Shown here piece by piece: positions 35,283-45,028 of a stretch of DNA of 64,000 nucleotides. The DNA is taken from the NCBI GenBank assembly GCA_013141015.1, contig JABFRT010000001.1, positions 1 through 64,000 on the forward strand, read 5' to 3'. Position numbers and translations under genes: made by a program. The DNA is from Hyphomicrobium sp. (GTDB taxonomy: Bacteria > Pseudomonadota > Alphaproteobacteria > Rhizobiales > Hyphomicrobiaceae). The notes below the pieces were generated by a model. It was not told the origin of the DNA. It saw only the letters and a list, made by a program, of their open reading frames with translations, and did not search any database. Numbering within the stretch: position 1 is the stretch's first letter; every line of letters begins with the position of its first letter.

Positions 35283-37977
35283 GTTCGTTTCCGGCTGGTG
35301 ATAGGTTCAGCACCACTTCGACCGCGCCCGGCTCGTCGTCGGCTGTGCGCAAGGCGAACCCGAGCTTCTGTACCATGTCGAGCATCGTTGTGTTCTCACC
35401 CAATACCAGCCCGGTGATTTCGCGCACCCCCTCAGCTCGCGCATAGTTGATCAAGTGCTGCATCAGTGTCCAGCCGAGCCCCTTGCCCTTGAGGTCGCTG
35501 CGCACAAGGATGCCGTATTCCCCACGCCAGAGGTCGGGTTCCAGCACCAGCCGCACAACGCCAAGCAGCTCGCTGCTTTCGCGGGATATTGCGACAAAGG
35601 CCATTTCGCGGGCGTAGTCGATTTGAGTGAGCCGCGCCAGATAGCGGTGTGAAAGATCAACGCGGGGCGTAAAAAAGCGCATGCGCACATCAGCGCTGGA
35701 GATCTTGGCGAAGAACGCCTGATAGTGCCGCTCATCTTCAGGGCGAACCGGGCGGATATCGACGGCGCCAATGCCGGGCACGGCCGTTTCTGTCTCCCAT
35801 TGCGCCGGATAGGGCCGGATCGCCAGCGGCGCGCGGCGGCTGACGGCTTGGCTAACGACGGCGATGCGCGCGTCAATCGCGATTGCGCCGTGCTCATCGA
35901 CGATCAGCGGATTGATGTCGAGTTCGCGGATTTCCGGGTTCTGCACCACCAGATTGCTGATGCGCACAAGTGTGTCGACGATGGCTGAAATCTTGGCCGG
36001 TGGGCGGTCGCGGTAGCCAGCGAGCAGGCGGGCAATACGTGTCTCGGCAATCATATGGCGCGCCAGCACGTCGTCGATGGGTGGCAGCGCCAGCGCGGTG
36101 TCCGCCATCACTTCGACCGCCGTACCGCCGGCGCCAAACATGAGCAGTGGTCCAAATGTCGGATCGACGCTCATGCCGATAATCACTTCATGGGCGTTTG
36201 TGCGGCGGATCATCGGCTCGACCATAAAGCCATCGAGACGCGCGTCGGGGCGCTTCTCAGTAATGCGCGCCTGCATTTCTTCGGCTGCAAGTCCGGCCGC
36301 CTCCGCGCTTTCAATGGCAAGACGCACGCCACCAACATCGGACTTGTGTGAGATGTCGGGCGACAAGATTTTGACAGCAACGGACGGCGCGTGCATCAGC
36401 AGTTTCTGCGCGGCCGACCGCACCTCTTGCGGATTGGCTGCGACGACGCTTTCGGCAACCGGAACGCCCGCCGCCTTCAGGATCGCCTTAGCCTCGACCG
36501 CAGTTAGCATGGCGCGGCCGCTTGCAACAGCTTGTGCAATCAGCGTCGTGATTTCGCGTTGGGCTTCCCCCGATTGCGCCACAGCGCCGTCCGGCGTCTG
36601 CATCAATTCGATTTGCGCCCGCGTATGCCGCACCAATTGCATATAGCCGGTGATTGCGTCACTTGGCGTCTCGAATGTCGCAATGCCATGCTGATCGAAC
36701 AAGGCACGGGATGCACGCGCCGCGTCGTCTCCAAGCCAACAGGATAGAACGGGCTTTGCTGCCGCCCCGTCATCACCTTTGTGGTCACTACCCGCGAGAC
36801 CGGCGACCGCTGCTGCATTGTCGAGTGGGTCAGCACTCGCGGTCGGGCATTGCATCACCAAAATTGCGTCGGACGCGGTGTCGGCAATGAGTGGCTGCAG
36901 GGCCTGGCGGTAGCGGTCCGGCCCGGCATCGCCGATAATATCGACGGGATTGGCGCGCGACCATGTTGGCGGCAAAACGCGGTCAAGCGCTGCCACGACT
37001 TCAGCTGAAAGCGTAGCGAGTGTGCCGCCGGCATCCTGCAAATCATCGGCGGCGAGCACGCCCGCGCCGCCGCCATTGGTCAGGATCATCAACCGTTCGC
37101 CGTTAAGCTTTGGGCGGCGCGATAGCATCGCTGCGGCGGCAAACAATTCAGGCAAGGTTTTGACGCGCACGAGGCCGGTGCGCCGGAACGCGGCGTCATA
37201 AGCGGCGTCCGATCCGGCGAGTGCGCCGGTATGCGATTTGGCCGCCCGCGCGCCGGCTTCATGGCGGCCGCTTTTGACGATGATCACCGGCTTGACGCGC
37301 GCCGCCCGCCGCGCCGCTGAAATGAACTTCGGTGCGTTGGTCAGCGCCTCCATATACATCAGAATTGCCCGGCTTTTTGTGTCGCCCGCCAGGTAGTCGA
37401 GCATGTCTCCAAAGTCGACGTCGGCCATGTCGCCGAGCGAGACAACGTGCGAAAAGCCGATGTTGCGCGATGCGGCCCAGTCAATCACGCCGGTCACCAG
37501 TGCGCCCGATTGCGACAGGAACGCTAAGTCGCCAGCGGGTGCGGCGCGATGGGCGAACGAGGCGTTTAGGCCGATCTGCGGCAGCATCAGACCCAGACAG
37601 TTGGGCCCGAGAATGCGCAGGCAATTGGCGCTAGAGGCGTCGAGCATCAGTTGTTTATTGGCGCCAAGACCGGCCGTGATAACAATCGCCGCGCGCGTGC
37701 CGGTACGGCTGAACTCCGCTATCAGGGCCGGGATCGTGCTGGGCGGTGTTGCGATGATCGCGAGCGCCGGCGCTTTCGGCAGGTCGCCAACGCTGGAATA
37801 GCATTTGACGCCCTGCACGGCATCGTATTTGGGATTGACGAAAAAGATGTCGCCGTCAAATCCGCCGCTGATCAGGTTGCGTGCAATGTTGTAGCCAACA
37901 GATCCAGGCGTTGGGCTGGCACCAGCCAGCGCCACCGATGTGGGCGCCAGCAGCGGGCCGAAATTACGGATGGTCAT
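35242..37977 (-). CDS. PatZ/Pat-type acyl-CoA ligase-GNAT acetyltransferase
   Basis: A 911-residue fusion. From the N-terminus: CoA-binding Rossmann domain (about 8-130, ASPTPGSVGYNIARNL), a succinyl-CoA ligase-like part with the KSHTGALAGSD motif that carries the phospho-His position, an ATP-grasp domain (about 480-710) and a C-terminal GNAT domain (about 745-900, with VRSDLKGKGLGWTLMQHL as acetyl-CoA site). This layout is that of PatZ/YfiQ lysine acetyltransferases, which switch off acetyl-CoA synthetase and other enzymes. Without seeing catalytic detail I cannot say whether the ligase part is active. It could tie acetyl-CoA supply from amine breakdown to enzyme control. Confidence 0.88.
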   Translation of the reverse strand: MTIRNFGPLLAPTSVALAGASPTPGSVGYNIARNLISGGFDGDIFFVNPKYDAVQGVKCYSSVGDLPKAPALAIIATPPSTIPALIAEFSRTGTRAAIVITAGLGANKQLMLDASSANCLRILGPNCLGLMLPQIGLNASFAHRAAPAGDLAFLSQSGALVTGVIDWAASRNIGFSHVVSLGDMADVDFGDMLDYLAGDTKSRAILMYMEALTNAPKFISAARRAARVKPVIIVKSGRHEAGARAAKSHTGALAGSDAAYDAAFRRTGLVRVKTLPELFAAAAMLSRRPKLNGERLMILTNGGGAGVLAADDLQDAGGTLATLSAEVVAALDRVLPPTWSRANPVDIIGDAGPDRYRQALQPLIADTASDAILVMQCPTASADPLDNAAAVAGLAGSDHKGDDGAAAKPVLSCWLGDDAARASRALFDQHGIATFETPSDAITGYMQLVRHTRAQIELMQTPDGAVAQSGEAQREITTLIAQAVASGRAMLTAVEAKAILKAAGVPVAESVVAANPQEVRSAAQKLLMHAPSVAVKILSPDISHKSDVGGVRLAIESAEAAGLAAEEMQARITEKRPDARLDGFMVEPMIRRTNAHEVIIGMSVDPTFGPLLMFGAGGTAVEVMADTALALPPIDDVLARHMIAETRIARLLAGYRDRPPAKISAIVDTLVRISNLVVQNPEIRELDINPLIVDEHGAIAIDARIAVVSQAVSRRAPLAIRPYPAQWETETAVPGIGAVDIRPVRPEDERHYQAFFAKISSADVRMRFFTPRVDLSHRYLARLTQIDYAREMAFVAISRESSELLGVVRLVLEPDLWRGEYGILVRSDLKGKGLGWTLMQHLINYARAEGVREITGLVLGENTTMLDMVQKLGFALRTADDEPGAVEVVLNLSPAGNELIACLPPVTPHLG

Positions 37978-38010
37978 TGAGGTCCTTTCGGGCGGCGGGC
38001 ATACGGCACG

Positions 38011-39132
38011 TCACAGCGATGCGCATGTCCATACCACGAGTTCCGTGACAGCTTTTGCAAACGCCTCGTTGAGACTGGCAGCAATCGCCGCTTCATCCGC
38101 AATCCGCGCCGGAACGCTGGCCTTGAAGATTTTCGCACCGAGGATCTGGCCGGTGTCGGCAACGATCTTCGCTGAGAATTCGATGTCGGCGTGCGGTTCA
38201 GCGGCTGTCATAACCTGGAAATTCCGCACATCGATCAACAGCTGATAGTCGATTTTCAAGCCTTCCGGCTGACGGCCAAGCGCATTCAGGTAACCCGCAT
38301 TTTCAAATCCTTGGATGACGCGGGACTGCAATACGCGCGACAGCGTGTCCGGCCATTTTCCGGCAAAGGTTGTCATGCGCTCGCCGCCCGGGCCTTTGAC
38401 GACGATCTCGTCGTTGAACAGATTGCCGAGAATTTCAGGTTCCGGCACGACCAGCTGACCAGCGGGCAGTTTGGCGAGTTTGGGGAATGCGGCAGGTGTC
38501 ACCAGATCGTAGACATGGGCCGACGACTTTTTGGCGCCGCCTGTCATGCGTTCAATGCCGCCTAGAATACCGTCGATGCGATCGGTGTTTTTGGCGAGCA
38601 CTGCCGAGAACGTATTGATATTGGCGATCAAGCCTTTCAATGGCTCGGAGTTATCCGAGACGACGGAATCTATGTTTTTAAGAACCGCGCGGGCGGCTTC
38701 TGTCATGTTTTGCCCGGCGTCCGGATCTGCAATCAACATCGGCGGGGCGCCGTCAGAGCTTATGAGTAGCGGCGAGGACGCAGCACCGCCGCGCAACGAG
38801 ACGACCGGCGCGCCCATCAAGCCTTGGAATTCAATGCCGGCTTTTGTGTCGGCCCGGACCGGCGTTGCACGGTCGACGGCGAACACGGCGACGACCTGCT
38901 TGGGATTTTCAGCGCTTAGTTGCAGTCCGGAAACCTCGCCAACGCGGATGCCGTTAAACAGCACAGCGGAGCCTTTGAGCAAGCCCGAGACAGTGTTCTC
39001 GTAGCGCACGCGGTATTGCGCGCGAGAGCTCAAGCCGCCCGCATTGTTCAGCCAATATACAAAAGCGAACGCGGCGGCGATGACCAACAGCGTGAACAGG
39101 CCGATGAGCGTATAACGTGCGCGAATTTCCAT
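38011..39132 (-). CDS. MlaD/MCE protein fused to a PqiC-like domain
   Basis: A 373-residue protein. It opens with an uncleaved signal anchor (YTLIGLFTLLVIAAAFAFVYW), then an MCE domain (about 40-120, with VLFNGIRVGEVSGLQL), a helical middle part, and a C-terminal ABC-transport auxiliary domain (about 200-373) like the lipoprotein PqiC. In most systems the last is a separate outer-membrane lipoprotein; here it is fused. MCE proteins form hexameric rings that carry phospholipids through the periplasm. The ATG at 39132 starts the anchor. It is third in an operon with the ATPase (11-base gap) and permease. Confidence 0.87.
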   Translation of the reverse strand: MEIRARYTLIGLFTLLVIAAAFAFVYWLNNAGGLSSRAQYRVRYENTVSGLLKGSAVLFNGIRVGEVSGLQLSAENPKQVVAVFAVDRATPVRADTKAGIEFQGLMGAPVVSLRGGAASSPLLISSDGAPPMLIADPDAGQNMTEAARAVLKNIDSVVSDNSEPLKGLIANINTFSAVLAKNTDRIDGILGGIERMTGGAKKSSAHVYDLVTPAAFPKLAKLPAGQLVVPEPEILGNLFNDEIVVKGPGGERMTTFAGKWPDTLSRVLQSRVIQGFENAGYLNALGRQPEGLKIDYQLLIDVRNFQVMTAAEPHADIEFSAKIVADTGQILGAKIFKASVPARIADEAAIAASLNEAFAKAVTELVVWTCASL

Positions 39133-39143
39133 GACGTGTCGCC

Positions 39144-39935
39144 TCAAACGGATGCGTGTTGCAATCTTTGGCTGATAAGCTGGCCGCGAGGGCCTCTGAA
39201 ATACGATTTGACCCACGGATGCTCGCTCAGCATCATTTCTGAGATCGGCCCGTCGGCGGCGATTTTGCCTTGCGCGAGCACGGCGATGCGGTCGCAAACC
39301 ATATGCAGGCTGTTCAAGTCGTGTGTGACCATGAACACGGTCAGGCCGAGCGTCTGTTGCAGGGTGCGGATCAGCGCGTCGAACTCACCAGCAGAAATCG
39401 GGTCGAGGCCGGACGTGGGCTCATCGAGAAAAACTAGTTCGGGATCGAGCGCCAGTGCCCGGGCCAGCGCCACACGCTTGGTCATACCGCCTGAGAGTTC
39501 AGACGGAAATTTATCCGCGTCCTTGCGCGACAGGCCAACCATGGCCAGCTTGGTTGCGGCAATTTCGGCGAGGAGATGTTCGGGCAGACGCAGAAACTCG
39601 CGCATCGGAAACTGCACGTTTTGCAGCACCGTCAACGACGAAAACAGTGCGCCATGCTGGAACAGCACGCCAAAGCGGCGTTGGGTGATCTGGCGGTCTT
39701 CGTCGCTCAGGGTGTCTTGGTTCTGACCCATGATCTCAATCGTGCCGGAGCGCTTAGGGATCAACCCGATGATGGTGCGCATCAGCACGGATTTGCCGCT
39801 GCCCGAGCCGCCGACGAGGCCGAGGATCTCGCCGGCCATTACGTCAATCGAGACATGATCGAGCACCACGCGGTCGCCGAAACCAACCACGCAATCTCTG
39901 ACGCGGATCCTTGGGATGTCTGCGGCAATGGCCAT
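39144..39935 (-). CDS. mlaF: MlaF-like ABC ATPase
   Basis: A 263-residue ATPase. Walker A is GGSGSGKS (42-49), the Q-loop region has QRRFGVLFQHGALFSSL typical of MlaF/Ttg2A, the signature is LSGGMTKR and Walker B LVFLDEPTSGLD. It drives lipid transport by the MlaE permease. It starts 3 bases after the permease stop on the minus strand. Confidence 0.92.
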   Translation of the reverse strand: MAIAADIPRIRVRDCVVGFGDRVVLDHVSIDVMAGEILGLVGGSGSGKSVLMRTIIGLIPKRSGTIEIMGQNQDTLSDEDRQITQRRFGVLFQHGALFSSLTVLQNVQFPMREFLRLPEHLLAEIAATKLAMVGLSRKDADKFPSELSGGMTKRVALARALALDPELVFLDEPTSGLDPISAGEFDALIRTLQQTLGLTVFMVTHDLNSLHMVCDRIAVLAQGKIAADGPISEMMLSEHPWVKSYFRGPRGQLISQRLQHASV

Positions 39936-39938
39936 GCG

Positions 39939-41081
39939 TCACATTCCAATCGAAGCGAAGAAAATAGCAAATAATCCGTCAAGCACGATGACCAGAAAGA
40001 TCGCCGTGACGACGGATGCAGTCGTTCTAAGCCCCAGCGATTCGGCGCTGCCGCCGACGCGTAGGCCTTCGGTGCAGGCGACCACGCCAATAACCAGTGC
40101 CATAAACGGCGCCTTGATCATGCCGACCTTGAAATGGGTGATCGAGATCGCGTCTTTCAGCCGGGCAACGAAAATATCGGGACTCATGCCGCCATAGAGC
40201 CAAGCAACCAGCTCGCCGCCGTAGAGTGCCGACATCGAACCGAGGAACGTCAGGATCGGCAGCGCAATCACCAGTGCCAGCACGCGCGGCAGCACCAGCA
40301 CCTGAATGGGATCGAAACCCATGGTGCGCAGCGCGTCGATTTCCTCGCGCATTTTCATCGAGCCGAGTTCGGCGGTGTAGGAGCTGCCAGAGCGTCCTGC
40401 GACCATTATGGCAACGATCAGCACCCCGATTTCGCGCAGCACCAAGATGCCAACCATATCGACGACATAGTCATCGGCGCCGAATTTGCGGAAATGGAAG
40501 AAGCCTTGTTGCGCGATGATGCAGCCGATCAGAAAGGTGATCAGCAGAATGATCGGCACGGCCTGCAAGCCGACGCGGTCGATGTGGTGGATGGCCGACG
40601 TTAAACGGAACGTCGATGGGTGGCGCAGTGTCCGTCCCGCCGCGTCGCCGATCGCGCCAAGCATGTTGACCAGCAGCGCTAGGCTTGCCCAGGCGTCAGC
40701 GGTGTTGCGGCCGATTTTTTCAAGTGCGCCGAGCGGCGTCCAGCGGGCGGGCGGCGGCATTGCATCGCCTTCGCTCGCTTGGCCGACAAGCGTCAGCAAT
40801 CCAGCGAAGCGGGGGGCAAGCCCGGTGACGGAGGCCACGCTGCCTTGCGCCGCCAATGCCTTGGCGAGGTTCGCGAGGTGCCAGGCCCCGAAGGTATCGA
40901 TTTCATCAACGCCGGACAGATCAAGGCTCACCGGAAGACCGCGTGGTGCAACCTCCACGGCATTGCGCACAGCAGCATCGAGCGCGAGCGCATTGCGTGC
41001 GCTCCAATCGCCTGTTGCTGAAAGCTGGACGCTGCCAGCACCGAGTTCGACACCGAGACGTGCTGTGGCGGTATGGTTCAC
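39939..41081 (-). CDS. mlaE: MlaE-family permease with N-terminal STAS domain
   Basis: A 380-residue protein. Residues about 10-105 form a STAS domain like MlaB (LDLSGVDEIDTFGAWHL), and residues about 125-380 form the MlaE permease with the coupling stretch LGSMKMREEIDALRTMG and 5-6 transmembrane segments. STAS-MlaE fusions are common in alphaproteobacteria and replace separate MlaB. It is first in the three-gene operon for phospholipid transport between the membranes. Confidence 0.92.
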   Translation of the reverse strand: MNHTATARLGVELGAGSVQLSATGDWSARNALALDAAVRNAVEVAPRGLPVSLDLSGVDEIDTFGAWHLANLAKALAAQGSVASVTGLAPRFAGLLTLVGQASEGDAMPPPARWTPLGALEKIGRNTADAWASLALLVNMLGAIGDAAGRTLRHPSTFRLTSAIHHIDRVGLQAVPIILLITFLIGCIIAQQGFFHFRKFGADDYVVDMVGILVLREIGVLIVAIMVAGRSGSSYTAELGSMKMREEIDALRTMGFDPIQVLVLPRVLALVIALPILTFLGSMSALYGGELVAWLYGGMSPDIFVARLKDAISITHFKVGMIKAPFMALVIGVVACTEGLRVGGSAESLGLRTTASVVTAIFLVIVLDGLFAIFFASIGM

Positions 41082-41303
41082 GCGGAAAACCTAAATTTCA
41101 GACATAGGACGACAGGCGGACGCCTGCAGAAGTTGGCGCGTCTCCTGCGCATCTAAAGAACACCACGTCTGCCCCGGCGGTCGCTGATGCAAATCAACTT
41201 GTATGGCCTTCGTCCCGGCGGCACCTCAACAGTCTGGCCAGGCCAGCTTGGCCACTTAAACAACCCCAATACAACCTTAAAACGTATCGTGACAATATAT
41301 TGC

Positions 41304-41324
41304 AACCAATGATACACATTGGTT
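41304..41324. promoter_or_regulatory. Perfect inverted repeat before the response regulator
   Basis: AACCAATG and CATTGGTT, exact complements, separated by ATACA. The repeat ends 42 bases before the regulator ATG, in the divergent gap with the mla operon. It is a candidate operator. Confidence 0.5.
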
Positions 41325-41366
41325 CAGTCTTGCAACTTGATTTGCGAAGGCCATGCGCGGGGGCAC

Positions 41367-42095
41367 ATGCGCGAAGCGAAGAAAATACTTGTCGTAGATG
41401 ACGACCCGCAGGTCCGCGACCTGTTGCGGGATATTCTGGAAGCCGAGGGCTATCAGGTTACGCCGGCATCCGGCCGGGCGGCAATGCTGCAGGCGATCGC
41501 CGGTGAGGTGTTCGATCTGATAACGCTTGATCTTGGTTTGGCTGGTGTCTGCGGTGTCGAGCTCGTGCGGGAGCTGTGCCTTTCGACCGAAACTCCGGTC
41601 ATTATCGTCAGTGGCCGCAATGACGACTACGACCGCGTCGTCACGCTCGAACTCGGCGCTGATGATTATATTCTCAAGCCGTTCAACACGCGCGAACTCT
41701 CAGCCCGCGTCCGTGCCGTTCTACGGCGATGCGCCAAGGCCACGCGCCGCATAGCAGAGAGCCGCATATCGGCCGCGTCTGTCGTCACCTTTCACGATTA
41801 TCAGTTGAACACGCAAACCCGCAAACTCAGTCATATCAGCGGCGCAATGGTTGCGCTGACATCGGCCGAGTGCCGCCTTCTCGAAGTGCTGATCGAGAAT
41901 TCCGGCCGGGCCTGTACGCGCGATGAAATCACGTCGCGGATCAAGGGGCGCGCGTGGTCGCCGCTGGATCGTTCGCTCGACACCTTGGTGGCGCGGTTGC
42001 GCCGCAAAATCGAACCTGATCCCGGCCAGCCAGCGCTGCTGATGAGTGTGCGCGGCATAGGATACATGATGACGGTTTCAGCTGGCCTGCGGTGA
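41367..42095 (+). CDS. OmpR-family response regulator
   Basis: A 242-residue two-domain regulator. The receiver domain has the acidic pocket DDD (11-13), the phospho-acceptor Asp55 in LDLGL and Lys104 in LKPFN. The C-terminal half (about 140-240) is a winged helix with LTSAECRLLEVLIENSG and VRGIGYMM. There is no histidine kinase gene on either side, so its partner is elsewhere. The ATG at 41367 gives the usual start; an earlier in-frame start lies inside the operator region. Confidence 0.92.
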   Translation: MREAKKILVVDDDPQVRDLLRDILEAEGYQVTPASGRAAMLQAIAGEVFDLITLDLGLAGVCGVELVRELCLSTETPVIIVSGRNDDYDRVVTLELGADDYILKPFNTRELSARVRAVLRRCAKATRRIAESRISAASVVTFHDYQLNTQTRKLSHISGAMVALTSAECRLLEVLIENSGRACTRDEITSRIKGRAWSPLDRSLDTLVARLRRKIEPDPGQPALLMSVRGIGYMMTVSAGLR

Positions 42096-42263
42096 TCGCG
42101 AATATTGCGTCGCGTTGCCAACATTTGTGTCAATCGCTGACCGTCTCTGAAAGAAAATGTCACTTAACTAAGCCAGCCAAAGCAAGACGTTGGTAGCGAT
42201 CTTTCGCGATACTCAGGCGTCGCCTGATGCGACACGGATATTTTTTCGGATGGAGCTGTTTTT

Positions 42264-43115
42264 ATGCCGGCGGTCAACAACGCATACTCAGACGACAAGG
42301 ATTTGGTCGGCGGATCCGAGCGCCTGATCGAAGCGTGGCGCCATGAGTTTATGCATGTTGCAATGATGTCGGCCTTTGTCACGATGGGTTGCAATGCGCT
42401 TGCAGAAAATGCCAGCCTCAGCGGCATCGCGGCTGTTGAAATCAATCTGCCGGAAGAGCCGGCGCTCTATCGCGCAATCAGCCAGGGGTTGCTCGAAATG
42501 CCAAGGCGCTACGGCGCAGCGCTTATGGCCGCGCAGATCGCGTATGACCATCTCGGCATCGCGCTCAATGTGTTTCAAGAAGCACTGGAACACCAGCAAC
42601 CGGAGCGCCCGGTGATCCCGGTTGGCCTTGCAAACGTCTGGCGCGCCGCGTGTCGCGAATTTCTCACTGCGCTCGACGTCTTCGATGCGTATGGCTTGTT
42701 GCGGGTGGATACGCAGCGGGGAACAACACTAAAAAACCAATGTCCGATGCGCTTAATGCAATTGTTGCGCGCGGCCAACAGCGGCGAAACGCTGGCCTCC
42801 AGCGGCATTGGCCACGATGCTCAAAACGCGCTGCCTGATTGGGTACAGCGCCGCCGCTGGGATCGCCGCGCCGTCAATATCAAGTGCATGATTGCGCTGC
42901 GCGGCGGTTCCAAGCCCGCCGTGATCCGCAACCTGTCGATGGGCGGCGCACTGCTTGACGAGGTGCCGGCTCTGGTGCGTGGAGCGCGCGTTGTGCTGAC
43001 GCTGGAGACGGGGCGTCAGCTGGATGCCCAAGTGATGTGGTCACGCGGCGCAACCGCAGGTGTCAAATTTGACGATCAGCTGCTGTTGGATGATCCGCTG
43101 ATTGAAAACGGTTAG
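42264..43115 (+). CDS. PilZ-domain protein
   Basis: A 283-residue protein. The C-terminal third (about 190-283) is a PilZ domain with the c-di-GMP motif RRRWDRR followed by NLSMGG, so the ligand-binding residues are kept. The N-terminal 190 residues are helical and I recognise no domain. It would act as a cytoplasmic c-di-GMP effector; the partner is unknown. It lies 168 bases after the response regulator and may belong with it. Confidence 0.85.
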   Translation: MPAVNNAYSDDKDLVGGSERLIEAWRHEFMHVAMMSAFVTMGCNALAENASLSGIAAVEINLPEEPALYRAISQGLLEMPRRYGAALMAAQIAYDHLGIALNVFQEALEHQQPERPVIPVGLANVWRAACREFLTALDVFDAYGLLRVDTQRGTTLKNQCPMRLMQLLRAANSGETLASSGIGHDAQNALPDWVQRRRWDRRAVNIKCMIALRGGSKPAVIRNLSMGGALLDEVPALVRGARVVLTLETGRQLDAQVMWSRGATAGVKFDDQLLLDDPLIENG

Positions 43116-43224
43116 GCCGCAGATCGCACAGCGGCGCCAATTGCACCGCAAGGACCGGAGTGCCCAACACTTCGGCGTGTGCTAAACGCTGTCTCACATC
43201 AAGTGAACGCAGCCAAGGCCGCCG

Positions 43225-44340
43225 ATGAGCAGTCTCTTGAAAAAGCCACTTCGCCGTCCGCCTTATGCGGGAGATGATGCGCGCTGGGCGGCAATCCAAA
43301 AACGTGACGCAGGGGCGGACGGTAACTTCTATTATTCGGTTGCTTCAACGGGGGTCTATTGCCGCCCGTCGTGTGCATCACGCCAGCCTAAGCGCGAGAA
43401 CGTGGCGTATCATGCAACATCCTCGGCCGCCGAAGCCGCGGGCTTCCGCGCCTGCAAGCGCTGTAAGCCAGATATGGACGCTGCAGACCACGGGCATGCC
43501 GGGATCGTGGCTGCCGCCTGCCGGACGATTGAAGACGCTGGCACCGCGCCAGCATTGGCCGGTCTGGCGCGCGATGCCGGACTCAGTCCGTTTCATTTCC
43601 ATCGCGTCTTTGTGGCAATGACCGGTGTCACGCCGAAGGCCTACGCCAGTGCTCAGCGCACGGCGCGGGTGCAAGCTGGTCTCAAAACATCGGCCACGAT
43701 CACGGATGCGCTCTATGATGCCGGATATACGTCAAGCGGGCGTTTCTATGCCGTCTCTGAAAGGGCGCTCGGCATGACGCCATCCGCGTACAAAGCCGGC
43801 GGCGCAGACGTGGAACTAAAGTTCGCGGCTGGCGAATGCTCACTCGGCGCCATCGTCATCGCCGCGACCGATAAAGGCATTGCCGCAATTCTATTGGGGG
43901 ATGATGCCAGCGCGTTGCTGCGCGATCTGCAGGACCGGTTTCCCCGCGCAACGCTGACCGGCGGCGACAAAGCCTTCGAGACATTGGCGGCCCACGCCAT
44001 CGCGGTTGTCGATCATAAGCCGCCAGCCAAAGCCTTGCCCCTCGACGTGCGCGGCACCGCCTTTCAGCACAAAGTCTGGTCGGCGCTACAGGGCATCCCG
44101 CCCGGCAAAACCTCGAGCTACAGTGATGTCGCCAAAGCGATTGGCATGCCGAAAGCGGCACGCGCGGTCGCTTTGGCGTGTGCCGCCAATCCCGTCGCGG
44201 TCGTCATTCCGTGCCACCGCGTGGTCCGCACCGATGGCGCATTGTCGGGCTACCGTTGGGGTATTTCGCGAAAGAAGGTCCTACTGGCCCGCGAGGCCAA
44301 TTGTTCTGGGCGCAGCGCCAAGCGGTGTGACGAAAAGTGA
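43225..44340 (+). CDS. ada: Ada bifunctional DNA repair protein and activator
   Basis: A 371-residue protein with all three Ada parts. The zinc domain has Cys46, Cys50, Cys77 and Cys80, with the same spacing as Cys38/42/69/72 of E. coli Ada, where the first accepts methyl from phosphotriesters. An AraC-type HTH follows (about 110-190). The C-terminal O6-methylguanine methyltransferase has its active Cys330 in PCHRV. It repairs alkylated DNA and turns on its own gene when methylated. Confidence 0.95.
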   Translation: MSSLLKKPLRRPPYAGDDARWAAIQKRDAGADGNFYYSVASTGVYCRPSCASRQPKRENVAYHATSSAAEAAGFRACKRCKPDMDAADHGHAGIVAAACRTIEDAGTAPALAGLARDAGLSPFHFHRVFVAMTGVTPKAYASAQRTARVQAGLKTSATITDALYDAGYTSSGRFYAVSERALGMTPSAYKAGGADVELKFAAGECSLGAIVIAATDKGIAAILLGDDASALLRDLQDRFPRATLTGGDKAFETLAAHAIAVVDHKPPAKALPLDVRGTAFQHKVWSALQGIPPGKTSSYSDVAKAIGMPKAARAVALACAANPVAVVIPCHRVVRTDGALSGYRWGISRKKVLLAREANCSGRSAKRCDEK

Positions 44341-44430
44341 AAGCCATGGGTTGATTGGCGGCGCGTGCGCCCCCACATCCCGCAGGGTCATAACATTACC
44401 CACACTTGCGACCCACACCTGCGAGCCCAT

Positions 44431-44982
44431 ATGCACATCAAAGATACGCCCGCTGGCTATGGTCTGGTCTCGCGCCTATTCCATTGGCTGATGGCGCTCG
44501 CAATTTTCGGGCTATTTGCGCTGGGGTGGTGGATGGTCGGGCTCGACTACTACAGCGTCTACTATCACAGCGCGCCGGACCTGCATCGCGGTGCGGGAAT
44601 TCTTCTGTTGATCGCTCTGCTTGCGCGGATGGCGTGGCGCGTCCTCAACGTCAAGCCAGATGATGCAGAGCTGACCCCCTTCGAACGCAAGGCCGCCCAC
44701 CTTGTGCATCTCGGCTTCTATCCCTTACTTCTCGCCTTGATGCTGAGCGGCTATTTTATATCAACTCCGGATGGCCGGCCGATCGATGTGTTTGGCTTGT
44801 TCAGCGTGCCGTCGATCATTCAGCAGAAGGGATTGGAGGATACAGCGGGGCTTGTTCATCGCGTGCTTGCCTATGTGACGGTTGGCTTGGCTGTTGTTCA
44901 CACGATTGCCGCTTTGAAGCATCATTTCAAAGACAAGAGTAATATCCTGGCCCGCATGTGGTCGGGCCCTCTGGATCGATAG
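44431..44982 (+). CDS. Cytochrome b561
   Basis: A 183-residue inner-membrane protein with four hydrophobic helices. His residues suited to bind two b hemes lie in FHWLMAL, LHRGAGI and, in the last helix, HRVLAYVTVGLAVVH. It is the bacterial CybB-like type that moves electrons between quinol and partners. The start at 44431 removes a 22-residue non-family extension. A YceI-family gene follows 46 bases on, a frequent pairing. Confidence 0.88.
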   Translation: MHIKDTPAGYGLVSRLFHWLMALAIFGLFALGWWMVGLDYYSVYYHSAPDLHRGAGILLLIALLARMAWRVLNVKPDDAELTPFERKAAHLVHLGFYPLLLALMLSGYFISTPDGRPIDVFGLFSVPSIIQQKGLEDTAGLVHRVLAYVTVGLAVVHTIAALKHHFKDKSNILARMWSGPLDR

Positions 44983-45028
44983 CCTTTCCCCGCCTTCCCC
45001 CATCACCACTAGATAAGGAACGACATTG

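Noticed and set aside
41367-43115. Full two-component system
   Set aside because: No histidine kinase gene is found on either side.
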